64,000 nucleotides of DNA from Erodium maritimum (taxonomy: Eukaryota; Streptophyta; Magnoliopsida; Geraniales; Geraniaceae), in assembly GCA_963921825.1 (NCBI GenBank), contig OY997591.1:44351825-44415824 (forward strand), written 5' to 3'. Under the pieces are notes generated by a model, which saw only the letters and a list, made by a program, of their open reading frames with translations, was not told the origin of the DNA and did not search any database. The position numbers were made by a program, and so were the translations under genes. Numbering within the stretch: the stretch's first letter is position 1; every line of letters begins with the position of its first letter. This document shows positions 21,098 through 33,659 of the stretch, in pieces.

Positions 21098-22457
21098 CTT
21101 TTTGTGTCTTGTGTTTGTTATGTTGAAAAAAAATAACTTAAACATAATAAACCCCATCAATTTGTCCAACTAAAGGCATGGGACAAGTATGGTGCTAAGT
21201 AAGGCTAGACAAGATGGGGTTGGGTGGTGAATCATCAATACCTTAATCCTTGTCTTGCTTACTTAGTACTAATTAATCAATAATTGATTAATTAGTTCCA
21301 TGGGCCTTGGTTGCATGGGCCTCTCATGGACCTCTTGGAACAGGGCCCGTGGTCATTCCTAACGAGGTCCAGTGATGCGCTTATCGCCTCCAAGCCTTCC
21401 ATATTGGAAATGTCCAACATTATCCGACGTGATCAATCCCAAGACTCCAAGCCTTGTCTCGATCCGTAATGTCCTATTCAATCACAGGCACATGACCCAA
21501 AACCCAATTTTGGTCATGTCCTAAGACAACTCCCTTTTGGCCATTCTCCATAAATGTATCAATGAGTTTCATCCTCCGATGTGAGCCTTAGGTTTATGCA
21601 TGTCAATATATCAACGTAAAATCTCATTTTACTTTATCCTTTATAAGTGGAAACTAACGAGACTTTAGTATTGCCTGACACTGTATAACGAATCAACCAT
21701 GTCGATTCTAACCTTTCTGTCGTCCATATCATTATCCATTTATCACCGATATCCTGATTGAGATAAGGCATATAACCATCATCCTTATTGTTCTCAATCA
21801 TTGTTCCTTGATATGTGAGATGACTGAATATATGATACTCAGTATCATGTGCATGACCATGCTATTATTTAAGTCACTCTCGATTAAGCGACCGAGAACC
21901 GATATCTTTCCCATACCGCAGTATGAGGGATAAATCCCATTAGCCATCTTTCGTGTCACTCATGCAGTCCGTCCCCAAGCCAATCCTGGCCGTTATGGAA
22001 ACCCTGTCATAGGCAACATTGGGATCAGGTCAAACTCAGTTGTTTACTGCATAGTAATCACAAAGACACCTTGGTCTAAGGATACATGACAAGCTACGAC
22101 AATGACTATGTTCATGACTTGATCTATGGAACATATTCATGTCGGGTCGTCCAATATCATGTCCCATATGATATCTATGATCAGACTCCAGAATCTCATT
22201 CCAATGACTAACAGAATGTAAGCCATAAAGAGCCATCTTTCATGTTATTTGCTTCTAGTGAAGCTTTGTTGACTAGGGACCCATCGAGTGTGATTTATCT
22301 CGATCTATGGTTCTATTTGCATTGTGGGCATAGATCAGAGCACACATCGATATATTACTCCAACACATATGTAATATAAAGCCGCTTTAATTTTATTGCT
22401 AACGATGATATATACATTTGGACATTTAGGATTGAACTACGGGCACTAAGACTAACA
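21098..22457 (-). repeat. C2 3' LTR, right arm
   Basis: Continues the LTR interrupted at 6621, starting with the second copy of the LINE B TSD, and ends taagactaaca before the rc purine tract (atctcccacttgcc). Confidence 0.92.
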
Positions 22458-25400
22458 ATCTCCCACTTGCCCTAGTTCCAATCTAAACTCCAATATGTCC
22501 TGATCGACTTTACATGTCTAACATGTGTAGGCAGTAACAGTGTCTTAGTCAAAGGGTTGGCTATGTTATCATCCGTTGAAATATGAGATATCTTCACTTC
22601 ACCTCGGTTCAGTATTTCTCTGATGAGGTGGGTACGTCGTAGTACATGTTTGGATTTGTCATGCGATCTGGGCTTTTAGCTTGCGCAATGGCCCTTGTGT
22701 TGTCGAAAAATGGATTCGCTGGGCTAGATGGGTTTTTAATTACACCCAACCCTGCCGTGAATTTCCAAATCCACATAGCCTCCTTAGCTGCCTCTGCAGT
22801 ATTCATGTACTTGGCCTCTGTCGTAGTTCGGCAACGGTATCTTGCTTTACGCTCGCCCAACTAAAGCTCTGCAATTCAGCATAAACATATATCATGACTG
22901 ACTCATACAGTCATCTAGATTTATCTTGGAAAACTAGCGTCTACCCATCCTTCGACGACTAGTTCATCATCATCTTTCCTTCGGGTTAGACTGATGTCTA
23001 CTGGTACAACATAAGGCTTACAAGACGTATATGATCGATCCTGCCCCCATGCATATGAGATTCACATCATCCATTTCAGCTCATCAGGTGTCTTAGGACA
23101 CTGAGTCTTGGTGAGTTGAATGCCATGACTAGTGGGTAAGAGTTCTTTCTTTGAATTGACCATTGAGAACCTACTCAATGCATTGTTCACATAGGTTCCC
23201 CGACTTAAATCCAATACCCTCTTGGTGTGATCTCTACATATCTTAATCCCTAAGATATAAGTAGCATCGCCTAAGTCCTTTATTGAGAAACACTTCCTCA
23301 ACCAAGCTTTAGTCTCGTGCAAGATTGGGATGTCGTTTCCATTGAGCACTAGAAAGGTAATCTTGCTCCCACTAGCCTTCTTATAAACGCAAGGTTCATC
23401 CTCGTTCTTGATTAAATCAAATCCAATTACAGCTTCATCAAAACGAAGGTTCCAACTCTGAGAAGCTTGTCTCCATCCATAAATGGATTTCGAAAACTTA
23501 CAAATCTTTCCCTTGTTCTTCGGATCGACAAAACCTTCTGGCTGAGACATAAAAGGTCCTCAGTCAAACTTCCATTGAGGAAAGCAGTTTTGACATCCAC
23601 TTGCCATATCTCGTAATTATGATATGTAGTTATGTCAAGAAGAATTTGGATCGATTTTGACAATAGCCACTAGGGAGAAGGTTTCATCATAGTCAATGCA
23701 TTGGATCTCCCTATAACCTTTCTCCACCAGTCGAGCTTTATAGGTCAAAGGTTACCTTCCATGTCCATTTTCACCTTGAAGATCCATTTGCATCTGATGA
23801 CCCTTACACCATTGATGGGATCAACCAGTTCCCAGACTTGGTTGTCCGACATGGATCGCATTTCCTCCCTCATGACTCCAAACCATAACTTGGAGTCAGG
23901 CCCATCCATGACTTCGTTAAAGGTGGCTGGATCATTGTGATCCACCATGACTTCATTGTCACCTCTGGATACCATATCTTGGAGGTGGATGACTGATCCT
24001 TTCAGATCGCCTTGGACCTTCAGGAATTGGTTCTTACTCTACGACAATCTCTGGCTCCATTTCTACTGGGTTGTCAATTGGATTAGACGGATTTGTACCA
24101 TCCTGAATTTCTTTGAGATGCACAGTCCTCCCAATGATGTCTTTGGAAACAAAACTCCTTTTTCATATAGACCCACCCCAAGCAACGAACACCATGTTCT
24201 CACTGGGTTTGTAGAATTAGTATCCCCTTATTTCTTTGGGATACCCCACGAAGGTGCATATCTCAGATCTTGGTTTGAGCTTAGTTGAAACCAAATGTTT
24301 CACTTAAGCCTCGCAACCAAAAATCTTTAGGAACGACAAAGCGGGCATCTTTCCATGCCATTTCTAAAATGGTGTCCCTTCCACAGCCTTTTTCGGAGCC
24401 TGATTCACTATGAATGCGGTCGTCTCTAGAGAATAACCCTAGTAAGAGATTGGGAGATCTGTCCAACTGATCATGGATCGGACCATATCCAATAAAGTCT
24501 GATTTCTCCGCTCGGGCACAACATTCAACTGTGGTGTTCCAGGAGGAGTCCATTCTGAAGAGATCACGCTCTCCACCAGATGATCTAAAAACTCTATGGT
24601 TAAGTATTTTCCACCTCGGTCCAATCGAAGTGTCTCAATACTTTTCTCGAGCCGGTTTTCTGCTTCAGTCTTTAACTCTTTGAATTTATCAAAAGCTTCA
24701 GACTTATGTCTTATTGAATAGACAAAACCATATCTACTATAATCATTAGTAAATGTGATGAAGTAGCTAAAACTCCTCTTGGCCAACGAACCTATTGGTC
24801 CACACACATCCGAGTGTATCAGCCCCAATATTTCACCCGCCCTTTCACCGCGATCGATAAAGGGAGCTTTAGTCATTTTTCCCATCAAACAAGCCTTGCA
24901 CCTATCGATCGAATGGACCTGAAAGCCCGCACTTCTGAAGTGCTGATAGGCGCTTCTTGTTTATGCGACGCAAATGACAGTGCCATAAAAGAGTTAGGTT
25001 TAAAACACTGGATTTCGACCTCTTAGTATTAACATAATATATAGAACTTGAGGCATTGTTAACCATATCTAATATTTACAATCCTCCAACCAAGTTAGTA
25101 CTAGCATAAAACATATCATTGCATAGAACATTGAAAACTCCATTTCCAATATTAACATTATATCCTTCTTTGTCAAACACGGATACAGATATAATATTCC
25201 TACTAAAAACAGGTATGCAATATACATTATACAATACTAAGAGAAGGCCACTTGGCAAAGAGAGATTCATGGATCCTACAGCAGTTGCCACAACTCCGAG
25301 GTCCACTTCGTACTTTCCAAACCTCTCCTACTTTCAGCCACTATACGTTAGAGCATGTGTGAGATTCAGTCCTGGTATCTAATACCTATGAATATTTGGA

Positions 25401-27453
25401 AGTAGAGAGATGTAGCTCTATAGAGTTAATACCGGATGAAGGCACGGTCCCACCGCCCTTCCTTAGATCATATAGGTTTCCTGATGAAGTCCCGGTCCTA
25501 CTACCCTTCTTCAAATCATCCAGGCTATCTGATGAAGGCGCATTCCTACTACCCTTCTTCATATTAGCCGTGAACTTCCTATAATCCCGGTTCCAATGAC
25601 CAGGTTGTTGGCAATATCAGCAGACATTCTCAGGTGTCTTATCTTTCCCGCCAAGTTTGCATGGGCCCCACCCTTGCCACTTCCAATTCCCTCGTTGACC
25701 ATCAGAATGTCCTTGGATCCCAAATCCCTGATATTCTTCTCAGTAGTTAATGACATTTCATGTAACTCTGATACGGTCTTAGAGACAACCTTATCAAGGA
25801 CATATTCTTTGTGTTCATACTTGAGGACTATCCTCAAAATTCTGTACCAGTCCAAATAGTTTGTCCCATTTAGCTTGACCCTGTCACGAATGGTTTTTAA
25901 CGACAAACTATTAAAGTTTGCTGAATTTTCCATTTGATGTACAATAGATAAAATTCAATTAGTTAACTGAATAAATTTTATGAAGATCAAGCTTAAACAC
26001 CAACAACCGATTCTATACATTTAGAATCTAAAACCAGGATCTTTGATTCGCTCGATCAAGCTGAACGAAGGCTCACCACTCAATCGAGCTATGTAGGTAG
26101 GGCCCCATCCAATCACATCCAATGTGACTCTTGGCTAGGGTATGTACTTAAGTACACGACTTACCCTATCTGATACCCTGGCTCAACCCTAGCTTAGAAT
26201 CGTAGTCGGGTCCACCAATTTTTAACTATGACCCGCCACTATGTAGGTGCTCCGCTAAGGCGCACAACACCCATATATGTCGTCCAAACCTACTACCCCG
26301 CTTTCCCATGGATGCTCTGCTAAGGCACACGACACCCATAGGACGGGGAGGTTGTAAGGTGTTTATAATTGGAAGGTATCAGACATGACTCGTTTTTACT
26401 TGTCGGTTGTGTTTAAAACTTTAGGATCAAATACATTCCAAATGTAATGATGCCTCCAATTACATCCCATGTAGTTCTTCCTTCGAACCCGTCAACTACA
26501 TCCAATGTAATGACGGTTCTAAGGGCTCACAAACAAGGATCAAAACCCAATTTTATCTTTGCATGTGAGGTGATATGCTCGGTAAATAAAGTTAAGCATA
26601 CAATTCTAATCCAACACATAGAATTAATCATGCATAAACTAAACCAAGCATAAAGCGATAAATGTGCACATAATAGCCCCCTAAACTAACTCGAACTAGC
26701 TTCTTGAGCCCCACCAACTCCAAGCCGATGTCAACACCGGAAAAACCACCAATTGACATTTTCGCCCTTTCTTCGTCTTGAGAAAAATATTACAATTTAA
26801 TACACGACTCGCAGGTCGGGAATTAATAAATATTACAAATAAGTGGTTTGACGACCACACCTTGAAAGAATTATTACACGCTAACTTTAACGGCTCGCAG
26901 GCCGTGAAAAGCGATAAATAATTAAATCGAGCTCGAGGCTATTATGTACACCATGCCAACACCACATCACACATCGTGTTGTCAAACAAGCATGTTATCA
27001 AACATCATGTGATTTTCCAGTTTTGATTAATAGCCAAGTTCCAAAAAAAAAAAAATTGATGCTCTGTTTATCGAAACCGTTCAAAATTGAAACTTTTGAA
27101 TATTTGATCTTCGAGTTCGCCATGACGGTTCCAAACTCGTCATAACTAACAAAAGGTTTTAGCCTTGGCGTATCAACCAGCCAATGGTCATGCTTGGCCT
27201 AGCTCCGTCCAACAGAGCCCCGTTCGATCCCGGTTTTGGCTCCCTGAGAGTCCTGATCCCGAGACCCGATATATCAAAAAAAAACTTAAAATTTCCAGGT
27301 TTGAAATAATTTTAAGAATTCATTTTAGATGCATTAAATCCATAAACAAGAATTTAAAACAGGTTATCAAACAATTTGGCAAATTAACATGTCAAAACTG
27401 AAACTTTCAACACCGACTTGTGAATCCCGAAGGTAGCACAGCTCTGATAACAC
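22458..27453 (-). pseudogene. C2 internal region: gag-pol remnants and leader
   Basis: On the minus strand, from right to left: primer site (27441-27452), leader with the same 288-nt RNA domain as C3 (26664-26951), gag (from about 25933), integrase (about 24880-24440), reverse transcriptase (about 23663-23062) and RNase H (about 22860-22609). The protein order and family are as in C3, but sequence divergence is clearly higher. It is broken many times. Confidence 0.88.
26664..26951 (-). promoter_or_regulatory. Copia leader RNA domain (C2 copy)
   Basis: The same domain as at 9805-10092 and also exactly 288 nt. Outer strands are at 26935-26951 and 26664-26680; hairpins at 26890-26905, 26843-26858 and 26805-26818. 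In this oldest copy the outer helix has one C-to-U change that still pairs as G-U, and the middle loop has changed while its stem has not. Confidence 0.7.
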
Positions 27454-28110
27454 TGTTGGGTCTCAAGGTAGGGTTGGAGATGAACCAAATCGCAGCGGAT
27501 AATCAATGAAAACCAAGAGACAATTAAAACCATGAAACAACTAATAAAGAATGGATTCACAAGAGAAAAATTCAGCATTATTTCTTACCAAAACAAGAAC
27601 ACCGGGTAACGAATGACTTGGCTTGAATCTCCACGACAATTACGTTTCCTCCAAGGAATCAAAGCCACGTAGTTCTAAGCTTAGAGGACTCAAGAACATA
27701 AAATGGAGGAAGAACACATCCATGGCCGAAATTTGGGAGGGGAGGGAGAGAAAATGTTGTTTCCTATTTGTGTCTTGTGTTTGTTATGTTGAAAAAAGAT
27801 GACTTAAACATAACAAACTTCATCAACTTGTCCAACTAAAGGCATGGGACAAGTATGATGTAAATAGGACAAGTATGGTGCTAAGTAAGGCTAGACAAGT
27901 TGGGGTTAGGTGGTGAATCACCAACACCTTAATCATTGTCTTTCTTACTTAGTACTAATTAATCAAGACTTAATTAATTAGTTCCATGGGCCTTGGTTGC
28001 ATGGGCCTCTCATGGTCTTCTTGGAACATGGCTCATGGCCATGCCAAACGAGGTCCCGTGATGCGCTTATCGCCTCCAAGCCTTCCATACGGGAAAAGTA
28101 CAACATTATC
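27454..28110 (-). repeat. C2 5' LTR, visible part
   Basis: Starts tgttgggtctcaagg and follows the family LTR to acattatc at 28110, where Gypsy G2 begins. The remaining LTR must lie beyond the window on the far side of G2. Confidence 0.9.
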
Positions 28111-29986
28111 TGTCACGCCCCGAATTCAGTATGACCGAACCCGGAACGCGAACAGTGAAGCAAGTAAAACAAAGTCTCAAATAGTTTAATAAACTGCTTT
28201 AAAAGCACCACTTCTATTAATCAAAACAATACTTTTACAAACTGAGTTTTAATTTAAAGGCGAAAGAACACTAAAACAAGAGTGTACGTCGCTAGACAAC
28301 CCCGACAGCCCGGACTCTCGCTCCCAGTTCTTCAAGCCTCGAGAGATCCTCCTAGTCCGCCTCGCGAACGGTAACTGTAGGAAAAGCAGCAAGGGGTGAG
28401 CGTTTCGCTCACCACCACGGATACCAGACTAACTACGGCATACCAGCAGAAATGCCGGGAACACTGGCAACAAACAAACACAAAGGGGACTACTACCCCA
28501 AATCACAATTTAAACTCGACTGTCACACAAATAACTGTCAATTTCCCCCAACCATCTAATACCCGTGCATGTAATACTCCGCAAATAGAAAAATATAACA
28601 TAACGACCAACTACCACTCAGCAAGTCAGTCAACAACTATACGAGTTCAACACCCCACAGGCACACATGGCCACACACAAACACAATCAGTTCACTCAAC
28701 CTACGGGCACAACCAGGTGCCCACATGTAATTCCTATCGCACGGTAAGTTTACTTAACCTACGGCACCACCAGGTGCCACATCCATTTATATTGTTTGAT
28801 ACGTTCACTTATCCTACGACACCACCAAGTGTCACATGCATTTCTATTGTTCGATAAGTTCACTTATCCTACGACACCACCAAGTGTCACATGCATTTCT
28901 ATTGTTCGATAAGTTCACTTATCCTACGACACCACCAAATGTCACATGCATTTCTACTAATAACTTTCCTTAGTCAAGGACGATATCCGGCTACTTTTCC
29001 CTACCTCGTAAAGTGTTCCAAATGTCCATGCTCAAGCTCCGGCGCGCTCGCGATCACCCGCTTAGCCTCCTCTTTCCGCGGTCGGTGGCTAGGTCCTAAG
29101 TGATCAAAATAATACACTTTTTAATATGCAGGCCAAACCTGAATTTAAAGTAGTTAACGTCCAAATGCAACCCCGACAATGCTGATCACTCCCATACTTC
29201 CCAATTGCTCGACACTGTCAACAATGGGCCCGGAAAGGCCCGATTCGCCCTGCTCGGCGAATCTGCCCGGGATCGGAAAACTGCCCTCCGGGGCTCCGAA
29301 AATTCCCATTTTTGTTTCTACAACCATAATATAGTTCACGTGTTCCAACGCAATCGACGAAATCAATTTCTGATACCCGAGCGATTTAATTCCGCGTTTA
29401 AAGTTTCTAACCCAAATTTCTGAATTCTCACAAATTAATTCCATAGTTCGTTCCGGGTGTGAATTATCGACTCGGAGATCATCCAATACCACCCGAACAC
29501 AAAAAACCCGAGGCCCGGCCAAGTGGGCCCCACACGGCCACACCGGAAAACGCCCCCTTTCGCCCCAAAACGTTCCTAACGAACCCAAAACCTCAACCAT
29601 TCATCTTTAAACCATTTCTAACCAAAACCCTATAATTCAAACGTGTCAAAACGAGAAAAAGATGGGTTCTTACCGTAGGGAACGATGAGGGGATGACGAA
29701 TACGTGAGAATTGAGACGATCTGTCGGTCGGGTCGTCAGGAAATCGACACAACTCTTCTCTTTTTCTTTCTCCTTCTTCTTCTCTCTTCTTTATCTCTCT
29801 TCCCTCTCCTTTTTTCTGAAATTGCCGAACATCTCTCATCCCTTTCCCTTTTTATTTTGTTCTAAAATCAAACACACACCAAAAAGACCAAAATACCCCC
29901 ATCCCTTTTGTCTTTTAATTCAAAGTACAAGGGAACATTATTCCTTTCAACTCCCTTCCACTTTTATGACAAGTGTCAAGTGGGTC
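28111..29986 (-). repeat. Gypsy G2 3' LTR, larger arm
   Basis: Starts tgtcacgccccgaattc, the reverse complement of the Gypsy LTR end, and runs to the G3 insertion (TSD gggtc, 29982-29986). It includes 55-bp repeats (about 28790-28965) and a pyrimidine tract (about 29753-29820). The other arm is at 63148-63567 and G2 pol follows it, so this is the 3' LTR of a minus-strand element. Confidence 0.93.
28790..28965 (-). repeat. 55-bp minisatellite in the G2 LTR, about 3 copies
   Basis: Units contain cctacgacaccaccaagtg and tgcatttctattgttcg; the second and third are almost identical. Related single units occur in the G1 and G3 LTRs (about 340 and 31585). Confidence 0.9.
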
Positions 29987-30469
29987 TGTAAGAACCATTC
30001 CCGGTCAACGTCAGGAAAATCGGCGAAAAACAGGAAAATTTAAAAAATTTAGACAGACACTTAAATGAACAAATTTGACCCCGAGGGTCATAGCGGACTT
30101 AAGTTGACCCCGATATCGACCAAAGCGAGTTCCGGGGGACTCAGGGCAACTTTCTGACCAATTTGGGAAATGTTGACTTTTCGCTGGAAAAGTCAACTGA
30201 GCGACGTTTTGGTCCATTCGAGGTCCGTTTTGGATCCAAAAAGTTTAGCCGTCGTCGCAGCGATCTTAGTTGAGCCGTTTCCTTGTAGCCCGTGAAGTTT
30301 CGTAATTTCTTGGAAAAAGTGCACGTTCGGGGCCCGAAACAGCCGAATTTTGCGAAAGGTGTGGGACCCACTTGCCACATGTCAAATATGTGGTGGTGTT
30401 AGGTATTTTTGAAACAAGAAAAAGATGAGAGGATGGAGGGGGTTCGGCCATAGTGTGAAAAAGTGGGGT

Positions 30470-30530
30470 TTTTGGAGAGAGAAAGTAGATAGAAGGAAGA
30501 GAGAAGAAAGGGAGAAAAAGAGAAGAAGAT
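30470..30530 (+). promoter_or_regulatory. GA-rich tract in the Gypsy LTR
   Basis: About 60 bases of almost pure purine. Counterparts are the CT tracts at about 29753-29820 (G2) and 60604-60690 (G4) and the GA tract at about 47385-47411 (G3 3' LTR). GA/CT tracts near transcription starts are common in plants; any promoter role here is inference. Confidence 0.45.
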
Positions 30531-31677
30531 TGGGGGTTTTGCCACTGTTCCCGACGATCAAACCGATAGATCGTCTCTACGTTCAAGGAATCGAGTTCCC
30601 ATCGACATTCTCTACGGTGAGCATCTAACCGATTTTCGTTTAAGTTTGAAAGTTAAGGTTTGGATTAAATCTAGTGGTTTGTGGTTGAGTTGAGGTGTGG
30701 AGTTTGTGGGAGGTGCTTTGGAGCGAAAGGATGATCATTTTCCGGTGACCAGAGGCTCAGGGGAGCTCCAGCCACCGTGCACGGTGGCTGGCCGGCCATG
30801 GGGTGGCTGGCCGGAGCTAGGACCAGCCACCAGCTTGGTGGACCGGCCCAAAAATGGCCCTATCCACCCACGGACAAAGATGGCCGGGTGGGGCCCACGT
30901 GCCTGGGTCACGGGTTTCGTGTTCGGGTGGTTTAGGACGTTCCCCAAGTCGTTAATCCACACCCGGATCGAAATTTGGAATTAAATTTGAAAGTTGTAAT
31001 TGACGGGTTTAGAAACTTTAAAACGCGAAATAAATTACTCGGAAGTCGGAATTTGATTCCTTCAAGTGCCTAGGAACCCTTGAATTATTCTAAGACCGTA
31101 GAAACGAAAACGGGAATTTTCTGAGCCCCGGAAGGACGTTTTCCTATCCCGGGCAGATTCGCCGGGTCGGGTGAAACGGGCCTTTCCGGGTCCATTATCG
31201 ACAATGTTGAGTAATTGGGAAGTTTGGGACTGATCTACATTGTCGGGGTTACTTTTGGGCGTCAAGTTTATTAAAATTCAGTTTATGTCTGCGAACTTAA
31301 ACGTATTTAAATTTGTGTTCTTATTAGATCGTGCCACCGACAGAGGAAAGGGAAAGCTAGGCGAGTGATCGAGATCACGCTGGAGCTTGTTTGTGAGCTT
31401 TTGGGGAAAGCATACGAGGTAGGGAAAAGTAGCCGGATCTCGGCCCTGACTAGGGAAAGTTAACAGTAGAAATACATGTGACACTTGGGTGTCGTGGGTT
31501 AAGTAAGTTTATCAAACAATAGAAAGACAGGCGACATCGGTTGGTGTCGTATGATATGGGAACTTATCGAACAATAGAAATGCATGTGACACTTAGTAGT
31601 GTCGTAGGAGCAGTGAACTTTCGATATTAGAATTACTGGAGGCATCTGGTATTGCCCGGAGGTTGATTGTTTAGTTT

Positions 31678-31925
31678 GTGTCTTGGGTGGCCATGAGAGC
31701 CCGTACTTTACTGTTTGTGTCTTGGGTGGCAATGAGAGCCCGTACTTTACTGTTTGTGTCTTGGGTGGCCATGAGAGCCCGTACTTTACTGTTAGTGTCT
31801 TGGGTGGCCATGAGAGCCCGTATTTTACTGTTGGTGTGTCTTGGGTGGCCATGAGTGCCCGTGGGGTTGTTGAACCCATGTTTTACCGTTGGTGCCTTGG
31901 GTGGCCATGAGTGCCTGTGAAGTGT
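31678..31925 (+). repeat. Minisatellite in the G3 5' LTR, about 6 copies
   Basis: The same unit as the G1 array at 544-1130 (gtgtcttgggtggccatgag), mostly in its short 38- to 40-bp form. The matching array of the 3' LTR is at about 62040-62310 with a different mix of short and long units. Confidence 0.9.
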
Positions 31926-32814
31926 TAAACATGTGTTGTTGTTGTCGGTTGAACTTCACTTGTGGTTGTGATTGTGGTTACCTGAGGTTGGGGGCCCGCC
32001 TCAAAATGAAGGGGGTCCCGTGATCGCGCGCGTATGCATGTTCAGACGAGGTAGGGGGGCCGCCTGAGAGTAAAGGGGTCCTGGCAACGCGTGCGTGGTG
32101 GTGACAAGTCCAAAGCCTGATCCGACTTTGTGTCGGGAAAAGTGCGACATGTCGACCGCCTGATCCAACCGTCGTGTTGGGAAAAGTGCGACAGGTCGAC
32201 CGCCTGGCCTGACAGGGATCCGCAAAGTGCGTGGGGACTGAGTAGCTGGAGTGCGATCCTATGTGATCTTGTTGGGTGTGCGATCCTTTGTGATCTTGGA
32301 TGTTGCGCGGTTATCTTTTGAGTCTTTGGTGGAAGTCGTAATCGTTGTGTCGGGTGTACATTACGTGTCCGAGTTTTGAGTCGGTTGAGGAAAGTAATAG
32401 TCGTGTGTCAGTCGGGTTACTTGAGTTTAAAGATAGTAGTCCCCAGTGTTTGGGTTGTTGTTTGTGTTACCGGCATTGCCTGCTAGTATGCCGTAGTCAG
32501 TCTGTTATCCGTGGTGGTGAGCGAACGCTCACCCCTAGCTGCTTTTCCTACAGGTACTGATCGCGGGACGAAGTAGGTGAGCTCTCGAAGCTTGAAGAGC
32601 TAGGAGCGGGAGTCCGGGTTTCTTTTTTTGAGTCTAGCGACGTACGCCTTGTATTTTGTCCGCTTGTTGGGAAGTACTTTTGAGTTGTAAATTATTATTT
32701 TGATTAACTAAATGGTGGTTTTAAAGTTATTTATTTAAAAGGTTTGAAAATGTTTTATTGTCTTAAATGTTCGCGTTCCGGGTTCGGTTCTACTGAATTT
32801 GGGGCGTGACAGCT

Positions 32815-32826
32815 TGGTATCAGAGC
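32815..32826 (+). promoter_or_regulatory. G3 primer-binding site, initiator tRNA-Met type
   Basis: tggtatcagagc begins four bases after the LTR end and matches the plant initiator tRNA-Met 3' end complement. Confidence 0.9.
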
Positions 32827-33006
32827 TCGAGGTTTCACACCTCGGACTGTACGTCAATTAGGTGGGTGAGTCGAGTCAGTAAAAGTCCCGTCGTGCGTTG
32901 GGTACGCAAGTGGGTACAATGTAGTTCGGGGACGCCTGGACCGGGTTGTAACTACCTGACGTCAAGAAATGAGGTTTTATAATGAAGTGGAGAAAGTTTT
33001 AAAATT

Positions 33007-33172
33007 GGTTGGCCCAGTGGGCGTGTTTTTAAATTTGTTGGCCCGGTGGGTATGTTTTAAACTTAATTGGCCCTGTGGGCGTATGTTTAAGTTGGTTGGC
33101 CAGGTGGGCATGTTTCGACTTTGGTTGGCCCGGTGGGCGTGTGTTGTTGTTGTTTGGCCTAGTCGGCTTGTG
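33007..33172 (+). repeat. 29-bp tandem repeat in the G3 leader, about 6 copies
   Basis: Units share ttggcccggtgggcgtgt with a variable T-rich joint. The array lies between the primer site and gag. The surrounding leader (32827-33659) has no other recognised feature. Confidence 0.88.
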
Positions 33173-33659
33173 ATTGAGGTTGAGTGACTTGAGTTGATCT
33201 GTGAGTCGTTCTGCGTGTGTTTGTAAATTGGTGGTCGAGCGTGTGTGTCGTTTAAGGCTATTTTTAGGGTTAAAACGGGGTAAGGTTCGAGTTTGAAACG
33301 ATTTTGGAAAACAGGCATGCGCGAGTGTCACGGACCCTGTCACGGATCCATGACGGCAGCGCGTTTTGGAAATTTTAGGGCCTTCGTCACGGCTCCGTGA
33401 CCCCAACCCCACCGTCTTGGTTGCGCAGTTTTTGTGTTGTTGTTGCGTGACTTGGTGCACGTTTGTGCGGTTTATTTGAGGTTTCTCTTACGTGTTCTAG
33501 TAATTGAGGTTTAATGACGTGAGCTGGGTGACATCTTGGTAGCGAGTACGCTAGAGTTAGACGTAGACCGTGTGAACGCTATTATTTATAGAGCACGTCG
33601 TCGTTGTTTAAAATCACAAACTAAACGTTTGCGTGTATCCGTGCAGAGGATACCGACAC

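Larger units (their letters stand above)
6302..28110 (-). mobile_element. Copia element C2 (old), holding LINE B; right end beyond the window
   Basis: A Copia element on the minus strand. Visible parts are the 3' LTR in two arms (6302-6621 and 21098-22457, split by LINE B), the internal region (22458-27453) and the first part of the 5' LTR (27454-28110), where Gypsy G2 is inserted. The rest of its 5' LTR and its second TSD lie past position 64000. The first 320 bp of the two LTRs differ at roughly one base in ten by eye, making it the oldest Copia here. It is broken, with many interruptions besides the insertions. Confidence 0.9.
29987..32811 (+). repeat. G3 5' LTR
   Basis: A 2825-bp LTR. 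It carries a purine tract (30470-30530), a short array of the 38- to 58-bp units (31678-31925) and the terminal block shared with G1 (about 32230-32811). The purine tract recurs in every Gypsy LTR here and may mark the transcribed leader; no TATA box could be placed with confidence. Confidence 0.95.

Noticed and set aside
29596-29900. Possible host gene fragment with pyrimidine-rich stretch
   Set aside because: The segment matches the reverse strand of other Gypsy LTR copies (compare 30420-30600 and 60590-60720), so it is LTR.
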